From assembly GCA_002344525.1 (NCBI GenBank), contig DDTJ01000065.1, forward strand, positions 1 through 37,829: a stretch of DNA of 37,829 bases, read 5' to 3'. This DNA comes from Akkermansiaceae bacterium UBA2367. Lineage in GTDB: Bacteria > Verrucomicrobiota > Verrucomicrobiia > Verrucomicrobiales > DEV007. Each line of letters opens with the position of its first letter. Within the stretch, counting starts at the first letter, position 1. The position numbers and the translations under genes are program-made. This document shows positions 14,719-23,222 of this stretch, one piece after another. A model generated the notes under the pieces. That model worked only from the letters and a program-made list of their open reading frames with translations, was not told the origin of the DNA and ran no database searches.

Positions 14719-15657
14719 TCAGAGCGGCTGTCCGGGCGACTCCGCCGCGTCCGATTTACCCGGTTCGTCCGGCTGGGGAAACAGGGCGTCGTCCACTTCG
14801 CGGGGAGGCTGGACGGGGGCGGCCTCCGCTTCCGCCTCGGTCGCCGGGGGTGCTGGAGCTGCTGGAGCTGCTGGAGCTGCCGATGGGGCGGACGGTTTCT
14901 CCTCCGTCGTTGTCCATTTCTCGATGTAGCCTTTCACCGAAGTTTTGATCGATTCCTTCGTTTCGGCCCACCACGGCTTGGCTTGGTCGAAGAGTCCGAA
15001 CTGCCACGCGAGCCAGAGGAGCAGGAGGAGGAAGGCGAATTTCCAGAGGCCGGCGCGTCCTTGGCCGCGCTGTGCGCCCAGCTTCTCCTCCAAGGCCGCG
15101 ATCCGCGCGGATTGGGCCTCCAGTCTGGCGGCGAGTTCTCCGGGGGAGCCGGGATCGGCGGCGAAGGCGGCACCGGGTTCCACCGATTGCCGCGCCTTTC
15201 GCCTCGCGGCATAGACTTCCTCGTGGGCGTCGAGGAGGAGGGGTTCGAGTTTTTCGAACTGCACCGGCTTGGTCAGGAAATGGGTCGTGAGAAGGGTGCC
15301 GTCGCCGCGGGCGAGGAAGTCGGCCTCGATCCCCTCGGGGGCGTGGCCGGCGATCATGAGCACCGCGAGGGGGTTCGCCGTCTCGGCGCGCAGGGCTTCG
15401 ATCCATTCGAGACCGTCCGTCCCCGGCACGGGGTAGTCGAGGGTGACGACTTCGATGGCGGGCTCGGCGCGGACGAGTTCGAGCGCCTCCTGCCCGTTGC
15501 GGGCGGTGAAGACTTTCTCGAAGCCGACATATTCCCGGAGGAAGGTCTTCAGGCCGAGCTGGAAGGCGGGGTCCTCGTCGAGAACGAGGATGGCGGCGGG
15601 GTGGGCGAGGGGAGGGGAGCCGGGATGGGATTCTTCGCGGGGCAGGAGGAGGCTCAT
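14719..15657 (-). CDS. Membrane-anchored receiver-domain protein
   Basis: A 312-residue protein. Residues about 20-145 are a response-regulator receiver domain: acidic pair in LVLDEDP (D27/E28), phosphoacceptor in VVTLDYPVPGTDG (D74) and the KP motif (K130-P131). The conserved Thr/Ser switch residue appears to be Ile102 in VLMIAGHA, so phospho-signalling may be altered. Residues 172-197 form a short coiled coil, residues about 205-221 a single transmembrane helix, and the C-terminus is an Ala/Pro-rich linker with an acidic end. A receiver domain followed by a membrane anchor is unusual. No histidine kinase is adjacent. It lies 67 bases downstream of hemW on the same strand. Confidence 0.82.
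   Translation of the reverse strand: MSLLLPREESHPGSPPLAHPAAILVLDEDPAFQLGLKTFLREYVGFEKVFTARNGQEALELVRAEPAIEVVTLDYPVPGTDGLEWIEALRAETANPLAVLMIAGHAPEGIEADFLARGDGTLLTTHFLTKPVQFEKLEPLLLDAHEEVYAARRKARQSVEPGAAFAADPGSPGELAARLEAQSARIAALEEKLGAQRGQGRAGLWKFAFLLLLLWLAWQFGLFDQAKPWWAETKESIKTSVKGYIEKWTTTEEKPSAPSAAPAAPAAPAPPATEAEAEAAPVQPPREVDDALFPQPDEPGKSDAAESPGQPL
14852..14878. repeat. Nine-base tandem repeat (GCTGGAGCT)x3
   Basis: Three perfect copies inside the receiver-protein gene, encoding Ala-Ala-Pro repeats of its C-terminal linker on the minus strand. Copy-number change would keep the frame. Confidence 0.85.
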
Positions 15658-15724
15658 GGGGATGGGGGGGAGGCAGTTTTTGATAGTTTTGATCCACCCG
15701 GCTCCAGATGTCCAGCCTGGAATC

Positions 15725-16810
15725 TCACGCCAGCATTCCCGCGATCGGGTCGGCGAGGGCTTTTCCCGCCCGGGTCAGCACGACCCGGCCCTCCCGCTGC
15801 TCGACCCAACCCTGTTCGATGAGCGACCCGAGAGGGTTCGGTTCGGGGAGGAGGTCGAGGGGGGCGCCCTCGCTCGTGCGCAGGCGCATGGAGAGGGCCT
15901 CAAGGCGGCGGTCCTCCTCGGAGAGGCGTTCGATCTCGACGCGGGTCTCGGCCCCGTCCAGGATGGCGCGGACGTAGGCGGCGGTGTCGGGCAGGGTCTT
16001 CCATCGCTCCCCGCCGAGGGTCGAGACCGCGCCGGGGCCGAGCCCGAGGTAGTCGGCCCCGGACCAGTAGGCGCGGTTGTGCCGCGACTCGAAGCCGGGC
16101 CGGGCGTAGTTCGAGATTTCGTAGTGGAGGTAGCCGGCGCTGCCGAGGAAGTCGGCGGCTTGGTGGAAGAGCGAGGCGTCGCGGTCCTCGTCGGCGTCGA
16201 GCTCGCCTTTTTGATGTTTTGTTAGGAATTCGGTGTCCTCCTCGTAGGTGAGGTTGTAGGCGGAGACATGCTCGGGGCCGAGGGCGGCGGCTTGATCGAG
16301 GTCGGCTTGCCAGAGCGCGGCGTCCTGCCCCGGGATGGAGAACATCAGGTCGAGGCTGAGGTTCTGGAATCCGGCCTCGCGCAGGGTGTGGAAGGCGGCG
16401 ACCGCCTCCTCGCCGCTGTGGTCGCGTCCGAGGGTGTCGAGGACGGGGGGGGAGAAGGATTGCACGCCGAGGCTGACGCGGTCGGCCCCGAGCTCGCGCA
16501 TGAGCCGGGCTTTGTCGAGGTCGAAGGTGGCGGGGTTCGCCTCGATCGTCCACTCGGCGACACGGGAGAGGTCGAAGCGCCCGGCCAGCCCGCGCATGAG
16601 CCGCTCCAGCAGCGCCGGGCTGAGCAGGCTGGGGGTGCCGCCGCCGAAGTAGACGGTCTCGGGAGCGAAGCCCGCCGCCCGGCTCCGCTCCGCCTCGGCG
16701 AGGAGGGCGTCGACGAAGGCGCGGTTCGCGAGATTGCCGGGGGTGTGCTTGTAGAAGCCGCAGTAGGGGCAGAGGCGGCGGCAGAAGGGGATGTGGAGGT
16801 AGAGATGCAC
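15725..16810 (-). CDS. hemW: Radical SAM family heme chaperone HemW
   Basis: A 361-residue radical SAM protein. The cluster ligands C10, C14 and C17 are in HIPFCRRLCPYCGFY, followed by VYFGGGTPSLL and the SLGVQSF motif of the HemN/HemW group. The HNRAYWSGADYLGLGPGA segment carries the HNxxYW heme-binding motif of HemW. HemW inserts heme into respiratory enzymes and is not a coproporphyrinogen oxidase despite older names. The start is a GTG at 16810, 33 bases after the protease stop, so the genes are probably cotranscribed. An ATG-initiated form is not available near this point. Confidence 0.93.
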   Translation of the reverse strand: MHLYLHIPFCRRLCPYCGFYKHTPGNLANRAFVDALLAEAERSRAAGFAPETVYFGGGTPSLLSPALLERLMRGLAGRFDLSRVAEWTIEANPATFDLDKARLMRELGADRVSLGVQSFSPPVLDTLGRDHSGEEAVAAFHTLREAGFQNLSLDLMFSIPGQDAALWQADLDQAAALGPEHVSAYNLTYEEDTEFLTKHQKGELDADEDRDASLFHQAADFLGSAGYLHYEISNYARPGFESRHNRAYWSGADYLGLGPGAVSTLGGERWKTLPDTAAYVRAILDGAETRVEIERLSEEDRRLEALSMRLRTSEGAPLDLLPEPNPLGSLIEQGWVEQREGRVVLTRAGKALADPIAGMLA

Positions 16811-16843
16811 GGGGAAGGTCGTGCGTTGGCGGGGCGTCGCGGG

Positions 16844-19405
16844 TCAGCGCCCTTCCAGCGCGTTGCCGATGACGCGGCGCAGGTAGGTCTCGTGGGCGGT
16901 GGCGGCTCCGGCGGGGGGGAGGCGTCTTTCGAGGAGGAGGACGGCTTCGCTCTTCGCTTGCGGCGGATGCTTGCCGCCGGACTTCAAGCCCGCGATGCGG
17001 ACGAGCCGCCCGACGTAGTCGATCTGGAGGGCTTCGCGGAAGCTGTCGAGGGGGCCTTCCATGATCGCGGCGTCGAGCGTACCCATGGCCTCGGCGAGGG
17101 GGAGGGCGTTCCCGTAGAGCGAGGTGTCGACGAGGCGGAGCAGGGTGTTCTCGTGGAGGAGGTGGTTGAGGGCGGAGGACTGGATCGCGGCGACGGCGGC
17201 GTGGATTTTCGGGTCCTCGTTGCCTTCGAGGTCGAAGTGCTCGAAGCCTCGGCGTTGCAGTTGCAGACGCGCGATCAGATCGGGCGGGAGGAAGTCGAAG
17301 GCGCCGGGGCCGAACACATAGGTCTTCAGCGCCCCGAGGGCGCGCCGCTGCTCCTCCGCCGGGACGGGGAGGAAGGGGGCCGCCGCCGCGCCCGCCTGGC
17401 CGTGGACGGAGCGGTCGAGATGCACGCCGCCGACGTGGCGGCTCAAAATTTCGACGGCGCGTTCGTAGTCGCGCAACAGGGTGGTGAAGGCGGTGCGCAG
17501 TTCGTGGTAGCCCTCGCCCGCGACGGGGAATTTGGCGGCGAGCCCCTGCGTCGTCTCGCGGACGCGCTCCATCGTCTCGATGGCGTGGGCGACGGGGTCG
17601 GAGGAGAGGTCGTTGATCATGATGCGCGGGTCGATGCCGCGTCCGGGACGGCGCATGTCGTCGGCGTCGTTGCCGAAGGCGTGCTCGGGCCGGGTCGATT
17701 CGGCGAGGATGGCGGCGAGGGCGGCGTCCTCGTTTTCCGGCGTGGTCTCGGTGTAGCCGTAGCGGATCGCCCAATGGTCGTAGGGGCCGGGGACGATGGA
17801 GTAGTAGTGGCCCTGCTTGGTCCGGTCGCGCGAGAGGTTGGCGGGGGAGTAGTCCATGACCGAGGCGGTCACGCCGAGCTTGCCGGTGACGTTTTTGTCG
17901 TGGAGCTGGTCGGGGGAGAGGAGGGCGCTGGAGCGGAAGTTGTGGTTCAGCCCGAGGGTGTGGCCGACTTCGTGGAGGACGAGGTCGACGAGCGCCTCCT
18001 CGACGAGGGCGTCCATTTCGATCCGGCTCGCCCCGGCCACGGCGAGGGAGGCGCGGGCGGAGATGGCGTTCTCCTGCCGGAAGTTCCCGGCTTGGCAGAG
18101 CGCGGCGCGTCCGTCGCGGGCGCGGTGGAAGGGGAACTGCCCCTCGTCGCGCACGGGGGCGAGGCCGCCTTCGGACTCGGTGCGGACGATGAGGTCGCGG
18201 AGGCGGAGGCGGTTCGTGAGGAAGACGTATTCCAGCATGATGTCGGCCCCGAGGATCTGCCCGGTGCGGGGATTGACGAAGCTCGGTCCGTAGCCGCCGA
18301 AGGGCGGGTCGGGCGAGGAGGTCCAGCGCAGGACGTTGTAGCGGATGTCGCCCGCGTCCCAGTCCGCGTCGTCGGGCTGGACCTTGCAGACGACGGCGTT
18401 GGTGAAGCCTGCGGATTCGAAGGCCGGGTTCCACGCCTCGACCGCCTTCTGGATCGTGTCGCGGAGTTCGACCGGGGTGGTGTTCTCGATCCACCAGACG
18501 ATGGGCTCCACCGGGTCGGACTTCTCCGCGCCGGGAGTTTTCTTTTTCAGATGCCAGCGGTGGATGGGGTCGCGGTAGTTGGCGCTTTTCTTCGAGGTCA
18601 GGTCGGTGACGCGGCTGGAGAAGTAGCCGACGCGGGGATCTTCGAGACGCGGGCGGTAGTCGTTCTCCGGGATCGCGATGAGGGCGTGCTGCACGGCGAT
18701 GGTGATGTAGCGGGCGTCGGTGATCTCGTCGCCGCCCCATTCCTTCGGGCTTTTGTTCTCGTAGACGTAGTTCACGCGGAGGAGCGAGTTCTCCGGGTAG
18801 TTGCGCAGCTCCGCGAAGCGGGTCCGGTCCGCCGAGAGATCGCCGAGGACGAGGCGGTTTTTCGCCTTTTCCTCGTCCTTTACGGGCCATTTGATCAGCG
18901 CGAGCAGCTCCTTCAGGAAAAGGTCGTCGGCTTTGACGAGGTGGGTCGTCTTGTCCTCCGTCGTCGCGGCGATCTTGAGGCTGGCGAGGACGGCCTCGCT
19001 GAGGTTCGCGTCGGCCGCGCGGGCGAGGGCGCTGTCGGGATCGAAGTGGAAGGCGGTGTTGCGCGCCACGAATTCGAGGCGGTCGAAGTGGCGGCGGATG
19101 ACGAAGACCTGCTCGTCGAGGAACTTCCCTCGGAAGAGGCCGAGGGCCGGGACGCCGTCGAGGACGTAGCTGAAATGGACGAATTCGGGACCGATCTGCG
19201 CGTTTCTCACGGCGAGGTAGACGGTGCCCTCGTCGCGGTCGGTGTAGAGGGGGAAAAGCCCGTCGGTGATGTCGCAGTTTTTAACCAGCTCGCCGTAGGA
19301 TTTCTTTCCGTTGGATTTGTCCTTCGCGTCCTGCGCGAATGCAGGCAGCAGGAGGGCGGCGGGGAGGAGCGCGGGGAGGAGCGCGGGGAGGAAGGCGGGT
19401 TTCAT
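16844..19405 (-). CDS. Secreted zinc-dependent metalloprotease (DUF4953/DUF5117 type)
   Basis: An 853-residue exported protein. The ATG at 19405 gives a clear signal peptide (MKPAFLPALLPALLPAALLL, cleavage near AFAQD); a longer frame from 19549 lacks one at its start. The zinc-binding motif HEVGHTLGLNH is at residues 478-488, with the metzincin pattern HExxHxxGxxH, and a Met-turn follows in ASVMDYSP. The N-terminal half fits DUF5117, and a large helical C-terminal domain fits DUF4953. Such proteases are frequent in Bacteroidetes and Verrucomicrobia and act outside the cytoplasm; substrates are unknown. It heads a minus-strand group that continues with hemW. Confidence 0.9.
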   Translation of the reverse strand: MKPAFLPALLPALLPAALLLPAFAQDAKDKSNGKKSYGELVKNCDITDGLFPLYTDRDEGTVYLAVRNAQIGPEFVHFSYVLDGVPALGLFRGKFLDEQVFVIRRHFDRLEFVARNTAFHFDPDSALARAADANLSEAVLASLKIAATTEDKTTHLVKADDLFLKELLALIKWPVKDEEKAKNRLVLGDLSADRTRFAELRNYPENSLLRVNYVYENKSPKEWGGDEITDARYITIAVQHALIAIPENDYRPRLEDPRVGYFSSRVTDLTSKKSANYRDPIHRWHLKKKTPGAEKSDPVEPIVWWIENTTPVELRDTIQKAVEAWNPAFESAGFTNAVVCKVQPDDADWDAGDIRYNVLRWTSSPDPPFGGYGPSFVNPRTGQILGADIMLEYVFLTNRLRLRDLIVRTESEGGLAPVRDEGQFPFHRARDGRAALCQAGNFRQENAISARASLAVAGASRIEMDALVEEALVDLVLHEVGHTLGLNHNFRSSALLSPDQLHDKNVTGKLGVTASVMDYSPANLSRDRTKQGHYYSIVPGPYDHWAIRYGYTETTPENEDAALAAILAESTRPEHAFGNDADDMRRPGRGIDPRIMINDLSSDPVAHAIETMERVRETTQGLAAKFPVAGEGYHELRTAFTTLLRDYERAVEILSRHVGGVHLDRSVHGQAGAAAAPFLPVPAEEQRRALGALKTYVFGPGAFDFLPPDLIARLQLQRRGFEHFDLEGNEDPKIHAAVAAIQSSALNHLLHENTLLRLVDTSLYGNALPLAEAMGTLDAAIMEGPLDSFREALQIDYVGRLVRIAGLKSGGKHPPQAKSEAVLLLERRLPPAGAATAHETYLRRVIGNALEGR

Positions 19406-19529
19406 GGCGACGGTCGCGATCCTACGGGCTGGCGAGGGTCTTGACAAGACCGGGGATGGGCGAGGTCTCTTGGAAAACCGTGGTCGATTTGTAATTGGCG
19501 GCGGGTCGCCCCGCGTCGATGCTCCCGCC

Positions 19530-19967
19530 ATGCAACCGACCCACAGCAAAACGATCGGCTATGTCCTCTGGATTTTCGGCTTCACCGGATCGCACCGCTT
19601 CTACTTCGGCAAGCCGATCAGCGGGCTGATCTGGCTGCTCACTGGTGGGTTGTTCCTCGTCGGGTGGATCGTGGACCTCTTCCTCATCCCCGGCATGGAG
19701 CGGAAGGCCGAGCTGCGCTACAGGATCGGCCCGGTCGATTATTCCGTCGCGTGGATTCTTCAGACCTTCCTCGGCTACCTCGGCATCCACCGGATGTACA
19801 TGGGCAAATGGCTCACCGGACTGCTCTACTTGGTCACCGGCGGGCTTTTCGCGGTCGGCTGGGCCTACGACTTCTGCACCCTGAACACCCAGATCACCGA
19901 GATCAACGCGAGGAAGGGCGGCCCGGCCCCCGGACCGCCGCGTGCGGATCGGCTCATCGAGGGGTGA
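19530..19967 (+). CDS. Tandem TM2 domain membrane protein
   Basis: A 145-residue protein with two copies of the TM2 domain. Each has the pattern HRFYFGK/HRMYMGK, a helix, TGGLF-VGW and a terminal Asp (IVDLF, AYDFC). Residues 5-52 form the first copy and about 70-117 the second, giving four membrane helices. TM2 proteins are found from bacteria to animals, and no molecular function is agreed. The ATG at 19530 is chosen because the longer upstream reading overlaps the start region of the divergent protease and is low-complexity Arg/Ala. The short C-terminal tail is basic and proline-rich. Confidence 0.88.
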   Translation: MQPTHSKTIGYVLWIFGFTGSHRFYFGKPISGLIWLLTGGLFLVGWIVDLFLIPGMERKAELRYRIGPVDYSVAWILQTFLGYLGIHRMYMGKWLTGLLYLVTGGLFAVGWAYDFCTLNTQITEINARKGGPAPGPPRADRLIEG

Positions 19968-20035
19968 GGCGGCACGCCGGGAGGAAGGGGGGAAGCCTTC
20001 TTGACGGTTCCCCCTGTCCGGGCGAGGGTTTCCGC

Positions 20036-20272
20036 ATGGATTGGACAAACCGTATCATTCTCGACCCGGCCATCTGCCACGGTCAGGCCTGCATCGCGGG
20101 CACGCGGGTTCTGGTCTCGGTCTTGCTCGACAATCTCGCCGCAGGATGGCCGGAGGAGGAAATCTTGGCGAGCTATCCCTCGATCGGGACGGAGGATTTG
20201 AAAGCGGCGATTTCCTATGCCGCCGATCTCGCGAGAGGACGCGTCGTCGAGACTCCTTCTGCGGCGGCATGA
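20036..20272 (+). CDS. DUF433 family antitoxin
   Basis: A 78-residue DUF433 protein: IILDPAICHGQACIAGTRV, LAAGWPEEEILASYPSI and LKAAISYAADLA match the family, a small helix-turn-helix-like fold that acts as the antitoxin partner of PIN-like DUF5615 toxins. Its stop codon overlaps the start of the DUF5615 gene (ATGA), the usual order and coupling for this system. GAGGG about 8 bases upstream can serve as the ribosome binding site. As an antitoxin it would be expected to repress its own promoter, though no operator was identified. Confidence 0.92.
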   Translation: MDWTNRIILDPAICHGQACIAGTRVLVSVLLDNLAAGWPEEEILASYPSIGTEDLKAAISYAADLARGRVVETPSAAA

Positions 20273-20634
20273 GGTTCAAAACCGACGAGAATCTTCCGGT
20301 CGAAGCCGCCGAGTTCTTCAGGCGGCAGGGTTGCGATGCGCATTCGGTGCTCGAAGAACAGATCGGAGGCGCTTCAGATGTATCGATCGCGGAGGTTTGC
20401 CAACGCGAGGGGCGGATTCTGGTGACTTGCGATCTGGATTTCGCGAATATCCGGTCCTTCCCGCCGGAGTCGTATCCAGGAATCGTCGTCCTGCGTTTGA
20501 AACGGCAGGACAAAGGGAGCGTTCTCGCCATCCTCCCGCGCATCCACCGCCTCTTCGGCAGCGAGAGGATCGCTGGTCGGCTCTGGGTTGTGGACGAATC
20601 ACGGACGAGGATCTTCGGCGCTGCGGAAGCGTGA
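20269..20634 (+). CDS. DUF5615 family PIN-like toxin
   Basis: A 121-residue PIN-like protein. Key acidic residues are in FKTDENLP near the N-terminus and in VTCDLDFANIRSFPPESYPGIVVLRL in the middle, the family signature around the active site. These proteins are predicted ribonucleases. It overlaps the DUF433 antitoxin gene by four bases. The frame is intact and both acidic clusters are preserved, so the toxin is likely active. Confidence 0.9.
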   Translation: MRFKTDENLPVEAAEFFRRQGCDAHSVLEEQIGGASDVSIAEVCQREGRILVTCDLDFANIRSFPPESYPGIVVLRLKRQDKGSVLAILPRIHRLFGSERIAGRLWVVDESRTRIFGAAEA

Positions 20635-20728
20635 CCGCCCGCCTTTCCGAAAATCTCCCTCTCCATTCCGTTTTTCCCCTTTCCCTCGCGGCGATTCGGG
20701 GCCATATCTGCCGACCGGAGACATCGCC

Positions 20729-21133
20729 ATGGCACAGAGTTACGAATTGGAGGGGACCGTCAAGGTCATCGAAGACACCCAGACTTTCGCGAGCGGCTTT
20801 TCGAAGCGCGAGTTCGTCGTCGAGGTCGAGGACGGGAAATTCCCCCAGTCGATCAAGTTCGAATGCGTGAAGGAGAAAGCCTCCCTCATCGACCATTTCA
20901 GCGTCGGCGACCCGGTGAAGGTCTATTTCGACATCCGGGGCAACGAATACAAGGGCCGCTACTACGTCAATCTCAACGCTTGGAAGCTGGAGCGGCCCGG
21001 CGAGGGAGGGGACGGCGGGAGTCCGCGAAAAGGCCGCCCCGCGCAGGACGGCCACTTCGACGATAGCAGTCCCACCCTGAGCGAACCGCCCGGCGGCTAC
21101 GGGCGCGAGTCGGACGACGACATCCCCTTTTGA
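20729..21133 (+). CDS. DUF3127 domain protein with an SSB-like C-terminal tip
   Basis: A 134-residue protein whose first 90 residues fit DUF3127, an OB-fold-like domain (YELEGTVKVIEDTQTFASGF, KREFVVEV, IKFECVKEKASLIDHF, GDPVKVYFDIRG, YYVNLNAWKLE). A disordered Gly/Pro/Ser linker follows and the protein ends GRESDDDIPF. That terminus is the classic interaction tip of bacterial SSB, which the ssb product in this window lacks. A role in DNA metabolism as an alternative hub for SSB partners is inferred; family function is not established. GGAG 9-12 bases upstream of the ATG is a good ribosome binding site. Confidence 0.87.
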   Translation: MAQSYELEGTVKVIEDTQTFASGFSKREFVVEVEDGKFPQSIKFECVKEKASLIDHFSVGDPVKVYFDIRGNEYKGRYYVNLNAWKLERPGEGGDGGSPRKGRPAQDGHFDDSSPTLSEPPGGYGRESDDDIPF

Positions 21134-21322
21134 GGCCGCCCGAGGCCGTCGCCGGGGAATTGCCGCATCCTCGCCTAATTGCTTGCCCTTCCGGGCGGAT
21201 ACACTAGGATAGGCCGAATCCGGGGTTTTTGGCCCGACCCCTGCGGGGAGCCATCCTTTCCCCCTGCCCTTGGCCAGCCCGCCTCTCGCGGAGTCCCCGG
21301 ATCGATCCGAACTCCCATATCC

Positions 21323-22390
21323 ATGCAACACTCCTCTTCCGGCGGAAGCCGGACCCCACGCAATCCGCGTCCCCGTGGCGAAGGCCGCAGCGGCGGACGC
21401 TCCCGTCAACGCAGCGACCGCAACCGCCAAGGCTCCTCCTCCGGCCAGCGCGAGCGCAAGGGCGACGGCCCCGACGAATTCCGCCCTTCCGAGCACGCCG
21501 CCCGCAAGCCGCGTCGCGAATCCTCGAAGCCCGCGCCGCAGCCCACCGCCTTCCAGAAGTTCATCAAGCTCATCACCTTCGGCCTCGTCGATCCCGCTCC
21601 GAAACCGAAGCCCTCGGCGAAGGAGGTGAGGCCCGCCCGCGAACCCCGTCCCGCCAAACCTGCGGGCGAGGCTAGGGAAGGCGAGGAGAGGAAGCGCGAG
21701 CGCCGCCCCGCCGTCTCCGTCGAGCCGACCACCCCCCGCCTCTATGTCGGCAACCTCGGCTACGAGGTCACCGGGGCCGATCTGGAGCTTCTCTTCTCCG
21801 CCCACGGCAGCGTCGTCGAGGCCGATGTGGCGACGCGCGGCGACTCCCGCTCGAAGGGCTTCGCCTTCGTCGAGATGGGCAGCGTCGAGGAGGCCAAGGC
21901 CGCTGCCGCCGCGCTGCACGACCACGAATTCCAAGGCCGCAAAATCCTCGTGACCGGGGCGAAGAGCGAAGGCCGCGCCGAGGGACGGTCTTCCGAACGT
22001 CCCGAGCGTTCCGAACGCGGCGAACGCAGGGAGCGCGGTGAACGGCGCGAGCGCGACCGTGGCGGACGCTCCCGAGGCGGCGAGCGCGGTGATCGCGACG
22101 AGATCGACAAGCCCGCCCGTCAGGTGCGAGCCCTCGTCATCGAGACCGTCACGACGCCTTCGCTCACCGTCTCCTCCCTCAATGCCGATGCCGACGAGGT
22201 GGACGTGACCGACCTCTTCGCGGGGATCGGCTCCATCGTCCACCGCGAGGAGACCGGGCGCGACGGACTCACCCGCACGCTCCGCGTCGATCTCGCCGAC
22301 ACCGCCGAGGCGCAGAAAGCGGTCGAGTTGCTCGACGGAAAGTCCTTCATGGGCCACCCCCTCCGCGTCACGGGGGCGAAGGTCGATTGA
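21323..22390 (+). CDS. RNA-binding protein with two RRM domains
   Basis: A 355-residue protein. The N-terminus (1-60) is a basic, Ser/Arg/Gly-rich disordered tail. A short helical motif, TAFQKFIKLITFGLVDP, follows at about 73-90. RRM1 has intact RNP2 (LYVGNLGY) and RNP1 (KGFAFVEM). A linker rich in RGERRER repeats comes next, then a second RRM-like domain in which RNP2 reads LTVSSL and RNP1 is weak (TLRVDL). Bacterial RRM proteins are often cold-induced, but no regulatory element is evident in the 189-base leader (21134-21322). The ATG at 21323 is chosen because the upstream extension is unlike the protein; no Shine-Dalgarno sequence is seen. Confidence 0.85.
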   Translation: MQHSSSGGSRTPRNPRPRGEGRSGGRSRQRSDRNRQGSSSGQRERKGDGPDEFRPSEHAARKPRRESSKPAPQPTAFQKFIKLITFGLVDPAPKPKPSAKEVRPAREPRPAKPAGEAREGEERKRERRPAVSVEPTTPRLYVGNLGYEVTGADLELLFSAHGSVVEADVATRGDSRSKGFAFVEMGSVEEAKAAAAALHDHEFQGRKILVTGAKSEGRAEGRSSERPERSERGERRERGERRERDRGGRSRGGERGDRDEIDKPARQVRALVIETVTTPSLTVSSLNADADEVDVTDLFAGIGSIVHREETGRDGLTRTLRVDLADTAEAQKAVELLDGKSFMGHPLRVTGAKVD

Positions 22391-22432
22391 CCGCTCCCAA
22401 ATCGCGGTCCCCCCGGACAGTGCGACCTTCCC

Positions 22433-23098
22433 ATGTCCGGAAACGCCAAGCCATTGCTGATTTTCGATTTCGACGGCACCCTCGCCGACACGATCGGGAC
22501 GGGTATCGGGATCTACAATGACATCGCTCCCGGCTACGGCTTGAAGCAGGTGACCGCCGACGAGGTGCGGGAGATGCGCAAGCTGAACACCCGCGCCCTC
22601 CTCGGCCAGCTCGGCATTTCGAGCCTGATGGCGGTGAAGCTCGGGGCGCGCATCCGCAAGATCCTCCACGAGCGCATGGACGCCGTCGAGATGATCCCCG
22701 GCGCCCGCGAGGCCGTCGCCGAGTTGCATCGCGAAGGCTACCGCCTCGGCATCATCACCTCGAACTCCGCCGACAACGTCCGCTCCGTGTTGCGCCGTTT
22801 CGGCCTGCTCGACTGCTTCCTCTTCATCGAGGCCGGGGTCAGCCTCTTCGGCAAGGCCCATCGCATCCTCAACGCCCTGCGCAAGGCCGGCGTCGACGCC
22901 TCGCTCGCGATGTATGTCGGCGACGAGACCCGCGACATGGAGGCGGCGCGGAAATCCCGCGTCGGCAGCCTCGCCGTCTGCTGGGGGACGAACGGGCGCG
23001 ACGCCATGGAGACCGAGGGGCCCGATTACTGCATCGACGACCCCGCCGAGCTGATCGAGTGCGCGAGACGTTTCGAGGCGGGGCGGCGGGACGGGTGA
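22433..23098 (+). CDS. HAD family hydrolase (phosphoglycolate phosphatase-like)
   Basis: A 221-residue HAD-superfamily phosphatase with all four motifs: IFDFDGTLADT (D12, D14), ITSNSADN (motif II), the lysine in FGKAHRIL, and YVGDETRDMEAARKS (motif IV). The helical cap inserted after motif I is of subfamily IA. It resembles Gph/PpaX-type enzymes that dephosphorylate phosphoglycolate, or pyrophosphatases, and the substrate is not clear from sequence. It starts 42 bases after the RRM gene and could be cotranscribed with it. A cluster of palindromic repeats starts 14 bases after its stop. Confidence 0.87.
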   Translation: MSGNAKPLLIFDFDGTLADTIGTGIGIYNDIAPGYGLKQVTADEVREMRKLNTRALLGQLGISSLMAVKLGARIRKILHERMDAVEMIPGAREAVAELHREGYRLGIITSNSADNVRSVLRRFGLLDCFLFIEAGVSLFGKAHRILNALRKAGVDASLAMYVGDETRDMEAARKSRVGSLAVCWGTNGRDAMETEGPDYCIDDPAELIECARRFEAGRRDG

Positions 23099-23112
23099 GG
23101 CGTCGCGCTTTC

Positions 23113-23199
23113 ACCCGGAGCCGTAGCGAAGTTCGTGAGAACTTCGACGAGCATCCATTGAAACACCGACCGGGGAGAAGCTCTCACGAGCTTCTCTAC
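23113..23199. repeat. Hairpin-rich repeat, family C, copy 1
   Basis: Begins ACCCGGAGCCGTAGCGAAG. It holds two perfect hairpins: CGAAGTTC-GTGA-GAACTTCG (23127-23146) and GAGAAGCTC-TCAC-GAGCTTCTC (23175-23196). Copy 2 follows at 23311. Confidence 0.85.
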
Positions 23200-23222
23200 C
23201 ATCGCCCGGATGCAGAGGGAAG

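Noticed and set aside
15900..19444. Long open frames overlapping hemW and the protease in other frames
   Set aside because: Arg/Pro- or Gly/Glu-rich translations typical of GC-rich shadows; the minus-strand frames hold the radical SAM and HExxH motifs.
23127..23146. GTTC-N4-GAAC palindrome as a second LexA box
   Set aside because: The outer bases are A and T rather than T and A, and it is part of the longer hairpin of repeat C, which recurs in copy 2 with a 2-base spacer. It is not near a start codon of a known SOS gene.
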